Below the pieces are notes generated by a model. The model ran no database searches. It was not told the origin of the DNA and saw only the letters and a list, made by a program, of their open reading frames with translations. A program made the translations under genes and the position numbers. This document shows positions 22,200-34,700 of a DNA stretch of 64,000 nucleotides, in pieces. This stretch comes from Aphrophora alni. Taxonomy: Eukaryota > Arthropoda > Insecta > Hemiptera > Aphrophoridae. The DNA lies in assembly GCA_963513935.1 (NCBI GenBank), contig OY740768.1:38682368-38746367 (forward strand). Reading direction: 5' to 3'. Every line of letters starts with the position of its first letter. Position 1 is the first letter of the stretch.

Positions 22200-23350
22200 T
22201 TTATCAGAACTGAAAGCCATTAATGCTTGGTGTGGGGAGGAAGCTAATGTTTCGTATGTGGCGAGTACGATCAACTGTTAATCCAGAAAAATACAATTAT
22301 AATACCTATTATATGCATTATTATTATAATACTATATGCACTATTATAATAGTACATAAAAAGTACTATTATAAGGAAGACTAACCTAGAAGCTGTGAAT
22401 TTAAGGTTAGGAGAAATACGTATGTAGCTAGATACGTTAAATATCTAGGGGTAATAAAGGATAAAATGCTAACCTGGAACAAAGATCTTGGAAGCGACTA
22501 GATCTTTAATAATCTGTAAATGCTTTTTGAACTATGTGGTCAACCAAAGATTCAATATGTAGCTTGTGTATGCTGAACCGGAGCCCTTCAGATGACGATG
22601 AAAAAGAGGCTAACATGTCTTCTAAGGATGGCCTGCATATGCATTTCAGCATTACCCCTATAACACTTTGAAGTAGCTATAGAAATCTTTCTTGCTCATA
22701 TATCCACTTGAACTTAACATCATAGCTAAGGCAAGTTTTGCTGCTTACAGATTAAAATATTCTAAAATATGTAGAGATAGCCAATTGACTGAGACATAGC
22801 ACAATCTGTTGTCGATGAAGCCTATGCTCATGTTCTGATCATGAGACATAATTACATGGTAAGGAGGAGGGTATCATGGGTAATGAACGACAATCCCTAA
22901 AGGAAAGACATGGTATAATTATGATACCCCAAAGTAAAAATTAACACAATCTTAGGAAACTACGCAACAGTATTTCAGTTAGTATTGTGGGCTATACTGC
23001 AGTGTGTACAACTGTAATTGCTAATAGGATAAGCATATCATAGTTAGGTCAGACAACCAGGTGTCAATACAAACTACAAGTTTAAACAAATAAAATCGTT
23101 TTTAGAGTGGAAATGTCACCAGACCTTGATTAAGCTCTCAGTCTTCTACCAGGTAGAATTGAGTTGGATAATTGATCATGGAGGATTCGAGGGGAATGAG
23201 AAGGCTGACGGAACTGGCACAGAATGTGGTTCTGGATCTACACCTTACTTACTGGTCCAGAACCTATGTACGGGAATAAGCAAAAGTGTAGCAAAAAATA
23301 CCATGAGAAGTTGGGTTAAATTACAGACCTTTAACTAGTAAGAAGCTCCA
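22200..23350 (+). pseudogene. Decayed LINE (RT tail and RNase H)
   Basis: Translated pieces in several frames give a post-RT motif (YVKYLGVIKDKMLTWN near 22440-22485) and, at 23150-23210, an RNase H tail (WIIDHGGFEGNEKADG). Order and spacing match the RT-RNase H region of I/R1/LOA-type LINEs, as in the better copy at 35640-37850. Multiple stops and frameshifts; not functional. Ends not defined. Confidence 0.6.
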
Positions 23351-24116
23351 TGGGTCAATGTAACAACGCAATCAAAACCCTCTAGATATTCCAACGGTTA
23401 AGCACCGTGAAAATTTGGAATAATTGTGTTTTTGTAAAAATATAATTTTTCTGAAAAGCATGTGGCTAAAGCTAGGCAAGGCAGTTTTTTCAGGTCCTGA
23501 GATGCAGGTTCTTATCACCAAAGTAACTTTCGACTCAGTGAACTATCAAAAACTGTTTCCCAGACTTGGAGAAATTATCAGAAAATAAAACTAATTTGTT
23601 GAAATTAAAATTTGAAAAAACAAAACAAAAAAAAACAAGTTTTGAAGTTTTTAAAATGTCCATTCGATTACTTCATTACAAATATTTTTATCTTGCATTG
23701 TTTAAGAGTTACAGCACTTTGAAAATAAAACATTTCTTAAAAAACCTCAAAACCAAATTTAACAATTTTTGCCACATAAGGTAGTAATAATAAAGAAATG
23801 ATAAAGAATAAAATTCTGTCGAAAAAGTTAAAGTATAGAAGTAGGCGGAAACTTCTCAACTTCATGAACTAATAAAAAAAAAATTAATAAAGTAATTTTT
23901 CATACTAAAGGAAGACAAGTTACTCATCTGAATATTATAGTAGGTGAGAAATTGTAAAAAAAATGATAAATTTTGTTTCAAATAAAAAGGTATGGAATTA
24001 ATTTTGAGATCATTTTAAATGAATAATTATCATTAGAATAGAATATTCGAGAAGATTAATTATTGTGAAAGTTCAAAAATTTTTATTTAGTTAAACCACA
24101 ATAAAAGGGTATTGTA

Positions 24117-24212
24117 GAACAAAAACTCGAACATAAGATCTCATAAAAACTACGTTTATTAAATCAAACACGTTTCAAGGACAAAGTCGCTATCCTCAGT
24201 GGTACATGACCT
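24117..24212 (-). repeat. Dispersed repeat end with hammerhead-like core
   Basis: Homologous to 16367-16466. On the minus strand: CTGAGGA, a short hairpin around TTT, then TTGAAACGTG, then 'aacgtagtttttatgagatct'. Same family as the 3417-3590 arms. Confidence 0.5.
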
Positions 24213-24360
24213 ACAATAACAAAACTAAAACTATAAAGAGCATTAGAATGACAATAGTGTGTAGTGCGAAAATTGGCGAAGTGTGCACGTACAAGAATCG
24301 TGAGGGTAATGAACTTGTGCCATCTGCTACTTCTGCAGTCACGGTCATAATTTTGTACTC

Positions 24361-24880
24361 TTCTTGTTACAGCCAACTACCATTGCTACTACCACAGATA
24401 ATACCTCTAATACAGATATTACCTGTACCACAGCCACTGCAATAGTTTCACAGACACTAACAATGCTACTACCATAGACAATATCACACTACCAGTGCCA
24501 ATGCCTTCTGTTACTGTCACTGTAATACTATTGCTACTCATTATGCTAATATTGTAAATTGGTTGCTAAAAGAATATTTTGATAAGTAAATCTGTTGTTA
24601 ATCGGATGTTTGGTTGGTAATCATATGTTTGGGTTAGAAAATAGGTTGCTTAAAGGATAATTTGGTTGGTAATTGGATTTTTGGAAAGATAATCAAACTT
24701 TTGGGTGGGTAAATGTATATTTGGGCTGATAAAATCATTGCAGAAACAGTCTTTTGGTTGGGAAATCGTTTCCAGAAGCAGTATTTTGGTTGGAAAATCG
24801 GTTGCAGAAGCAGTATTTTGGTCAGAAAATTGGTTGCACAGCCTGTGGATAGATATAGATGGTAAAAAACAGTTCTCTAT
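24361..24880. repeat. Degenerate ACT/ACC-rich then TTGG-rich low-complexity tract
   Basis: The first half (24361-24560) is a degenerate trinucleotide run dominated by 'actaccac' words. The second half (about 24590-24880) is built from diverged copies of 'ttggttggtaat(t/c)gg' and 'ggttgcagaagcagtattttggt'. The open frames across it are composition artefacts. Confidence 0.5.
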
Positions 24881-25605
24881 AAGGGTTTTCCGCTGTCAGT
24901 TGTATTTTACAGACTAACACGCACAGACACACACTCATACATACACAAACACTTATCCTAGTTGGTTTTTGGTCATGTTGTGCAATGCTGTTGACACATG
25001 AAGACAGGTCTGTACATGCACACTTCGTGTCTTGTTGACAGTAACTATCTGCTGACGATATATTTTAATCAACATCAGTTTTGAACTATAAGCAAAAAAC
25101 CATGATGGCAGTGCCTTGATTTTGGATTGGGTAAGTACTTGGCAAACCTGAGATAGCATAGCTGGATGTATAATTTTGGGTTGTGTAAGTACTATAATGA
25201 TTAGGGCCGGATCCCTTCTGACCAAGTTGAGTGAGACTGTGATGATGGATCCAGCTTGATTTTGTGTTGCGTAAGTACCATGACTATAATTAAGTTTTAA
25301 CCAAAATTTAATCTAAAGTTTTAACCATAATCAGATAATCTCGAGATATCCTAGCTGGATATACTATTCAAGTTTTAACCTAAATTTAATCAGACACTCC
25401 TGAAATACCTAGCTAGATGTACTATATTTACGTTTTAATCAAAATCAAGTATTCCTGATAACCTAGCTGTTTTTAGGCGTTGTGCAATACTGTTGACAAA
25501 TTGAAAAAATGGCGGACAGTTGCAAGTTTGTGAATTTACACTAACAAAGATGGTAGATGGTTGGGTCACAAGTCGGTAGTCCGAGCCTGCTGACCTGCTT
25601 CTAAA

Positions 25606-27045
25606 ATGATGACAACTCTCCTAAAAGCATGGGAAGAGGTACTCTTCTAAAAAGATAAGGCACTCTTCTAAAATAAAGACAAATTTTCTAAAATGAAGAC
25701 ACCTCTTCTAAAACGAAGACAACTCTTATAAATTGAAAACAGCTCTTTTACAACAATGATACACTCTTCTAAAATGAAGACAGCTCTTCAAAAAGAAGAG
25801 AACTCTTTTAAAAAAAAGTCGTGTGATGGAAGGGGTAGGGGGACAGTATATATAAACGGTGTATTGCAGTGCTCATTTAGCTGTGATTGTGCACTAGAAC
25901 AATGGGAAAAGGCACTCTTCTAAAATGATGAGGGGCTATTCTAAAATGAAGAAACTTCTTCTAAAACAATGGGAAGAAGCACTCTTCTATTGCTTCTTCT
26001 AAAACGAAGACAGCTCTTTTAAAACAAAAACAGATCTTCTAAAATGAAGTTATGTGGTAGAGGAGGTAGAGACAATACATATAAAGGGTCCACTGGATTG
26101 TTTGACCATTTAGCTGTGATTTGTGTACTGAAATGTCGGCTTTAGATAAATTCAATTCTGTCAAATATGTAACGATAGAGACATTGTCAGTAGTATTTCG
26201 GTTGAAAAATCGGCTACAATAAAACTAAAAGAAACACACACACTAACACATAAGATATGCTTAAACACAGTGTCTTGGGTTATACTAGGTTAAGGTTTCA
26301 TCACAACTTTGGTCATGGTCATAAATTTTTGGTTAGGATATAGGTTAGGTTATGTTTACAAATTTTAGTTTTATGTTATGGTCATATCTTAGTTCTGATA
26401 TCTTTGGTTACGCTGCACAGATTAGATTATAACACAGGTGAACTCTATATAATTTATGTAATGGAAACTAAAACAGACTCGAACTTTTTTATACAAATTT
26501 TGGCTCTTTTTTATTTCAAAATTTCCCCCAAACCTAGAACTTTGATGTCGTTTGGAGGCTTATCGAACTAATACTGCGTTGAATTTTGTTATTTCCTTAA
26601 CTTGATACACAAAACACTTTTTGGGGCACATACTGCTCTGACGGTTTTGGTGGAAGACTAACACATACACACTTAACAACTCTTCTAAAACGATGAGGCC
26701 CTTCTAAATCAAAGACATCTCTTCTAAATCGAAGACAGCTTTTCAAAACCGACGACAGCTCTTCTAAAACGGTCATCTGATAGAAGGGGTAGGACACTAA
26801 CACACTCTAAGAGCCATTGATGAAACTGTTTAAACTACTGATACTAGCATGCTTTAGTAGCCCTCTAAAACAAAGACAAATCTTCTAAAATGAAGACAGC
26901 TCTTCTAAAACAAAGACAGGTCTTCTAAAATGAAGTCATGTGATGGAGGGGGTAGAACACTAGCACACTCTAAGAGCCAATGGTAAAATTATTTAAACTA
27001 CTGACACTAGCATGATCTAGGAGCCAATGGTGAAACTATTGAAGC
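25606..27045. repeat. Minisatellite block with a 20-bp unit and higher-order structure
   Basis: The core unit is about 'tcttctaaaatgaagacagc', repeated in clusters at about 25606-25820, 25915-26050, 26680-26780 and 26865-26940. The clusters alternate with longer diverged units containing '(g)tgatggaaggggtag' followed either by 'tatataaa...atttagctgtgat' (25820-25900, 26044-26125) or by 'cactctaagagccaatg' (26774-26866, 26937-27040). This implies repeated segmental duplication of a compound unit. No protein coding. Confidence 0.7.
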
Positions 27046-28551
27046 TGTGAAAACTTTAATATATTTATATAAGGTTATTAAATCTGAAATTTCACTTATG
27101 ATAAATAAAATATTTTAATACAAAGAAATACATTTTACATCAATTCTGCATAAGTAAAAATATATTATGCGTAAAAAATAAAACATTTTATATGAATATA
27201 ATAAACAGTTTTGTAAAACATATAAAATCCATCCAATTTATACAAAAAGATATTATTTTTCACTTCATTCACTTTAATTAAATTTCTTCTATATGGGTGT
27301 AACAAAAAAAGTGCCCTGGCTATATATACATATTCGAATTCCACTCATCAATTGAAACACAAAATGTCCACTAATTGTTTTATGAATTCCACTTGTTAAG
27401 TGTCTGTCCATTTGTTGTGTTTTTTCTATGGAATGGATGTAGATATTGACTAAAAATTTTGCACACAGGTTTAATCATAGTGGTTAAAAAATAACAAAAA
27501 ATTATAATTTTTTACAAAAAACATTTAAAATGGCATCTATTAAAAATGAACAATTCCAAATATTTCAGAAACTGTTGGTTTTATTAAAAAAACTGTAGGT
27601 GACAATTTTTAGCACATTAACGCTGAACAAGATAATATCTCTTTTAAAATTATAGTTAAATTATATACAACAATAAACACAAATGGTTGTGTAGTATTTT
27701 AACTAGACCTAACTAGATTACCAGCTATTTTTTTTATTACTTTTCATTGAATTAAAAAAAAAATCTCTTAGAAATATTCATAATTTTACAAACTGGCAAA
27801 ATTAGTTTGCGTTTGATTCATCGTAGCCAATTTGTAAAATTGTGGATTTTGTCTATGAAAGTTTTTATTTGCAATTAATTCAATTAAAGGAAATATAGAA
27901 CAACTTCTATAATACAACAGATAATTTAGTTAGACCTACTTGAAAAATTGTACAATCAATTAAGTATATTGTTACAATTGAAAAATTAGATGCTTGACTA
28001 CAAATTGTATATTAATGTAGAGGTTTAAAAATCTTGGAGGTCGCTGAAAAGCATTTTGATTTAAAGTAGAAAACATATTATCTAGTTTACCGTAAAAGGG
28101 TTACAAATTATGTTGATTGTAATTTTTTTTGTAAAATCAACTTTTAACAAAATATTTACATCAACAATTTTAAATGCACATCAATTTTAAGTTTTGTGAA
28201 AATTTTATTTTGTTGAGAATTTTTAACCACTATGATTTAAACCTGAATACAAAATTCTATACATGCACCCATTATATAGAAATTGTATATTAAAAAGAAA
28301 CAAAACAGATGGACAGATTCTTAATGAAGCAGAATTCAAAAAGGACATTTTTGTTCCAAATGATGAGCATAACACACCTAAATCAGGACACTTTTTTATT
28401 GTTACGTTATGTATAAACGTAAATTCATTTAACTTAAAACCAGTAAATGATTTTCAAATTATAATATATATGAATAACATACATAAAATAATTATATTGA
28501 TATAAGATATGCATTATGGACAAACATTAATTTTGTTAATTATAGTTTTTT
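27046..28551. other. 3' flank of the CDIN1-like gene
   Basis: AT-rich, no other gene seen. On the minus strand a canonical AATAAA (28400-28395) lies about 150 bp past the CDIN1 stop and is the best polyadenylation signal candidate. Confidence 0.45.
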
Positions 28552-28711
28552 TTAACTGTGTGTTGCTGAAAATGTAGGTGTTGGTATTAGATCAGGATCA
28601 AGAAACATTAAATTTGTAGGAAAACTATCTCTGACAATGAATCGTTTTTCTGAAGGATCAATAATCGTATTTAGGTAACTAAACCAGTAAATAACTAGGC
28701 CAGGTCCAAAT
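28552..28711 (-). CDS. CDIN1: CDIN1 exon 7 (C-terminus and stop)
   Basis: Acceptor TTGTTACAG|A. Encodes FGPGLVIYWFSYL...RDSFPTNLMFL... and ends in TAA at 28554-28552. The FGPGLVIYW and FPTN motifs are diagnostic for CDIN1. The last about 15 residues extend past the human end. Confidence 0.95.
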
Positions 28712-31700
28712 CTGTAACAAAAACATAACAATTATTCGATAAAATTAGAATGCTAATTTAAAAAAAAAGTAACTGGTGAATCAAACATTGTAAATAAAAT
28801 TTGTAAACTAGTTTTCTAACATTCAACATTAATACTACAATTTGAAAGGCAGATGGACAAGGTAATAATAGTTACTAAAACCAATGCACTATAGTCCGTG
28901 CAACTTAGCTGTGCCAATGAGCACAAATATTTCCTACTTCATTTGAAAAGATTCTTAATTCAGCAAGCCATTCTGAACATCCGCTTGAAAAAATCAATCA
29001 AACATACATTTGCCGAACATTAACATTTTACACAAAGCATCTTTACTGCACAAAAGCATAAGTAATGGATCAAACCAGAATTTACAGAAGCCAGGGAGGA
29101 AACTGTGGAAGTCTTACTCAGGGCACACTTTCCAGACTCTGTTATCAAAAGAACGGATGGGGTACGAGAGTCTGATATTCCCTATATAGTTCCAAATAGG
29201 GAGAACTGGCAGATTGGTAACCAACTAGTTAATATCGACAAAATCAGGTGGGCTATTTAGTCTTTACGCACATTCCAATCACTGGGTCCAGATGTGATTT
29301 TTCCGGCTCTACTGCAGATAGGGGAACATACATTAGACCTGTGCAGACTTTTCTGGGTTAATCTAGCCACCAGGTTTGTACTGAAACAGTTTGGCTTTTC
29401 ACCAAACTGTTCAAGTCTCAAAAATATCCTAAACGAGAAATTGAAAGATTGAGCAAAAATAATTTTTTTGTAAGTGTAGAATGTCAGGAATAGACTTGTT
29501 ACAAAGCTGAAATCATAAGATAGTAGGAGTAAATGATAGCCGTCTTGAAACAGCCTTATATTTGACATGAAATAACTTGATTTATAATGTATAGCAACTA
29601 ATATGCAAACTTTATTTTATCAAAATCCAAAACGATTTTTTATGAATAATATTAAGTGAATCTGATTATATAAGAATTTATAAAAATTAAATTTAATAGC
29701 TATAATAGTGTAATAGTTATCACTAAAAAACATGATGTTGAAAAACTCAAAATACAAAATACAAGGTATTTTGAAAACTAAACAAGGTTAAATAAAGCCA
29801 AAGGGGTGGGGGTAATTCTTTGAGAAAAATGGCGACAAAGTCTATTCTTCAGACGTTTTCCTCAAATCAAAGAAAAGTCAATAAAAGTTTTGAGAAAGAA
29901 AAATAACAAATGATAGAGAATATAAATGGGTACATTTTTGGAAAGTTTCATAAAAATCGGATAAAATATTTTGTGGGAAATAAATAAAAAGTGGTGAAAG
30001 TTTTCAGATCAAAATTAAACATGTTCAACAATAATACAGTAAACACTCTCTGATCCGGATCTCTGATATCCGGAAACTCCGATATCCGGCCGTCGTATGC
30101 CATCGTATAAAAATACAATTTTCTATACAAAAATAATATTTTCGGGCCCAATAGTAGTGAACGATGTTTTTGAGCTGGGCACTGGGCAGTATTGCGGTTC
30201 TGATTCCAAGAATGTCGAAGAAAGCGGTAGGGGTGTGCGTAAACAAGGTCAGACGGCAGGTGCATTGTCTGTCATGGAGTCAGTTCTGTTGTGTTTGAGT
30301 GTAACGTAACTTCGGCCGTCCTTTCGCTTTGTCTTAAGACTTGTTTTCGGTTTGTGATCAAGTGTAAATTTTATTACTGTAATTCCTTTTAGTCGTCTTT
30401 AATAGTTTACATACGTAGTGCGTTGTAATTAGATTTTAAGATTTGTATTTGCTGTAAATATTTGTTTATAATATGTCCGAGAAACGGAAGAAAACTATGT
30501 TTTCCGTTGAGGAAAAACTCAGTGCAATTAGGCGCTTAGATGCGGGAGAGACTTCTAAAAAGATAGCTAATGAGATGGATGTAGGAACTAGTACGGTGAG
30601 TGACTGGAAGAAATCCTGTGAAAAATTAAAAAGTGGTGCTCTAACCAGGCTTCAAGTTCAGGCATCAAAAAGTGCAAAATGATGAAGACACCACAAAATG
30701 ACAAAGTCAACAAAGCTCTATTTTTGTGGTTTACACAGTGTAGGTCTAAAGGATTGCCCGTATCAGGACCTATTTTACAACAAAAAGCTCTTCAGTTTAA
30801 TAAGGATATAGGAAACTAGCCCGACTTTAAAGCTAGTGAGGGGTGGTTGGGAAAGTGGAAAAATAGATACGGGATTAGAAAACCACAAATAAGTGGAGAG
30901 AAGCTTTCAGCAAATGAAGGAAGTGTGGAAGAATTTAAACTTTTTTTACATAAGCTGCTTGACGAAGAAGGAATTAGTGGAGATCAACTGTACAATTGCG
31001 ATGAAAGTGGCTTAAACTTTAAAATATTGCCAAGCTGTACTTTAGCCTCCAATGAAGAAGACAGTGCTCCAGGTTATAAAAAGAAAAAAGAAGAGTCACA
31101 ATTTTGGCCTGCAGTAACATGACAGGAACGAATAAATTAAAACTTTGCATGATCGGCAAATCACAAAAACCAAGGGCGTTCAAAAATTTCAAGGATTATT
31201 CTGCTTTACCAGTATGGTACAGAGGACAAAAAAGTACATGGATGAACTCTGCTATTTTTAAGGACGGGTTTAAAAACCAGTTCGTTCCAGCTGTAGAAAA
31301 ATATTCAGAAGAAAACAACTTGGCTAAAAAAGCTATTTTACTGCTGGACAACGCTCCTTCACACCCATCTGCGGATGAACTAAGAAGTGGGGAAATAAAG
31401 TGTATCTTCTTGCTACCGAACTTAACATCTCTTTGTCAACCCATGGATCAAGGTGTCCTTGAAACACTAAAACGGTTATACCGCCGTAAGTTACTCAGAA
31501 TCATAATTGCTGGTATGGACATGGAAAAAAGTGTTTCACAGTGCCTTAAAGACGTAGACATGTTAGATGTTGCCTTATGGATTTCTATTGCTTGGGACCT
31601 GATCAAGAAAACAACACTTGTAAAATCTTGGAAAAAACTGTTGGACCATAAAGCAAGCGATGAATGGAGTGAAGTACAGTATAACCTCGTTTATCTGGAC

Positions 31701-34700
31701 TAATTGGGACTGGAAGTGATCCGGTTAATCAAAAATCCGGATAATCCGAAATTATAGAAAGATAAATAAAACAAAATATAAAATGATAACTTACCATTTA
31801 TAAGTCATGAAAAAACACAATATTTACACAGTCATTCAATTTACACAATACACGAAATTACACAATGTACTGTAAATGACGAAAAACATTTTATTTACAC
31901 ACCTGAAATATTTACACATGCTTTTAATTTACACAGGGTTTAGTTGTTATTTACAAAAAAGTCATTTATTTTCCTCTGTTTTAATTTGGTGTGACGTTTC
32001 AATGCGGCCCTGTCTATACGATTCAATGCGTCTAACTTTTGGGCCATTGTAAGCACATTACGTTTTTGTTTCGTCGCCATTTCCACGCACAAACGCTAAC
32101 ACACGAATATAATACTATTAACCGTATCTGATCAAAATGTAAAGAAACTAAACACGGCACAGCACGATATGGTAATGATGTATTCCGGTCGCTAGCACGT
32201 GATAGACTACCTGCCAGCATAGACAATAGACAAGGCCACTGTCATGCCGCATCGGGGTAGGGGGATGGTGACGCAGAAGTCATTGCTCCTCCACTTTCTC
32301 TTCCCAGTGCATCAACAACCCGCCCTAATACCTCAAGGCGACACTGTAGTGTTGAGGAAATCACATTTTTATCAACATTAATGTAATAGCAGATATTTCT
32401 TGTTGAAACTCCATATTCAAGGACAAAATAAAGCAAAAGCTTAAAGTTTCAAAATATTATAAATATTATTTAAAATATTATTCAAAATACAGTAATTATT
32501 AAAATATTTTGAAACTTTAAGCCTTTACTTTATTTTATCCTTGATTAAATTTTTTATTTTTTGTTCCGGATAATCCGGTTGAATGAGGTCCGGATAAACG
32601 AGGTAGTACTGTAGTGCCGGAAACTGAAAACCATGAAATGGACACAAATGAGGAGATCGTTGAACTTCTAAGAAACGTTCCCGGTTGTGACAAAATAAAC
32701 AGTGATGGTGTGAATGAGTAGATGAAGGAAGATGAAGACCACGAGTTTACTGACAGTGACATCATTGACTTGGTGAACACAGAGCCAGCACCTGTCGAAG
32801 ATGAACAACAAAAACAAATCACGACTCATTGCAAAGCTTTTCAAGCACTTGAACAGCTGATAGACTACGTGGACAAACAAGAAGAATCCTCACAGGCTGA
32901 TCTCCTTCTTTTTCGTAGATGGAGAGATATTACATCTAAGAAGTGTGTTCAACGAGCCAAGCAAGCTACCATTACATCTTTTTAAAATAAAAACTGACGT
33001 GAGTACAAATTACTGTACTGTAATGAAAACTAACATTTATTGTACGTTCATCAAAATTTCACGTGTACAATCCTGTACGTTTTATTTTCTAATCTTCATT
33101 TTTCGTTTGATATTTTTAGTTAACACTGTAGACCTAATTAATTGTTGTTTGTGTACTTTATGCTGAGCCTCATTCAGCTTAAAATAAATAGAATTTTAAA
33201 CATAGCTATTGTAATATTTATTTAATTAACCTACCTTTTGTTGTTTTTGGTACTTTTGTTACCGGTTACCGTACTGGCAAACTAAGGCAAATTACATAAT
33301 AGTACAGTTAAAACGTAACGTCTATATATTACAGTAATTTGAAAAACCATAGTTATTTTTTAGAATTCTGTGGTAAAGCTACAATTTATCGTAAGTGCAA
33401 CGTGTTTTAGCGCTAAAAACGTAAACTTGCTACGTTTTGTTCATGTTTAAAACCACTTTAACTATATAAAAATAGCCACCCTGAGATCCGGATTTTTCGA
33501 TATCCGGATCGGCCAGCGCCACATTATTCCGGATTAGAGAGTTTTTACTGTATATGGAAAAATTTATCTATGGGTATATATAGAATATGATTATATATAA
33601 TTGTAAGATTAAACCAATGGAAGCATATATATCATAAAATGTGTGTGGGGGGGGATTAATAAAACAAAAAATATGCAAAAACTAAGATATTGGACAACGA
33701 ATAACTTTGCAGTTAAGTGGGGACTACAGTGATAAAACAAGAAGAATCTTCCGTTTCAACACAAAAGGAACAAGAAACCAAAGAAAAATCTTCAGAAATC
33801 GAAAAGGATCAGAAATTGGTTAACGTAAAATTAAGAGAACTGTCAAACTCGAATAACTCGAAAAGTTATGGTCCGATAACCACCATTCGAGTTTTAATGG
33901 AATCTACAAAATGAAGAGGACAAGATTTGTGGAATTTCCAAATTCAAGGCCAAAGCAAAGATATGGTGAAACAAAGAAAAATTAACAAAAAATATTAATT
34001 TTCTGGCTGAGACAGGAAAACACCGATATACCTTGTCCCCTTTACGTTAACGGAGGAACTTAGGCATGCCCAATAGAATTAATAAATAAACTAAAATTGC
34101 AGCAGAAATGCAAAATAAACTAAAATCTTGACAATTAAGAAATCATAATTAAGGTGCAATTAAGATAAAAAGATTAGTAGAACGAATAGAAGAAGCATAA
34201 GCAATCATGTTAAAACAAAACTTTAGCAAAATTAAACTTGAATAAAGAAAATAAACGCCATAGGACAAAAGGGAAATTGTCCAAAATGTCATAACCGAGT
34301 TTACTTCGTTAGTGAAGTGAAAAAATTAATTGTTCTTACAAATTTCTTCGATCAGGAAAGACATTCAAGCAGTTAACTATCAGTGGTTTTTACAAGTTAT
34401 TCGATACAACGTAGAGTCAGATCAGATCGATAAAATGTGTTCCGCGTTACACCAACAATCAGGGCAGTTTAATATATTGAAGAATTGGAGACGATAAAAT
34501 GGTCATAAAAACTTTATAATTATAATTGAAAGATTATCACTGATTCCATTCTAGAAAACTTAGATAATATAAATTGATAATAATAACTTAACGTCAGAAA
34601 AACTTTAAATAATACTTCAAGCCGACTCTGGGAATTCTACGCTAGAGCAGTTAGAGAACGGATATTAGCAGCAACCATTCAACCAATCTGCGCAGAATTT

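Larger units (their letters stand above)
30037..33550 (+). mobile_element. Tigger/pogo DNA transposon, with a nested insertion
   Basis: 3.5 kb bounded by TA (30035-30036, 33551-33552) with inverted ends CAGTAAA(C/A)ACTCTCT(G/A)ATCCGGA. It contains a broken DDE transposase and an inserted second pogo-type element (31677-32611). Without that insert the element would be about 2.6 kb, normal for Tigger. Several CCGGAT-type subterminal motifs recur near both ends. Lies in CDIN1 intron 6 in the opposite orientation to the gene. Confidence 0.9.

Noticed and set aside
24164..24445. Overlapping 70- and 79-residue frames
   Set aside because: They cover a dispersed repeat end and a degenerate ACT/ACC tract; no domain.
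30097..30309. 70-residue plus-strand frame and overlapping minus frames at the Tigger left end
   Set aside because: Lies in the non-coding subterminal region; the transposase begins at 30473.
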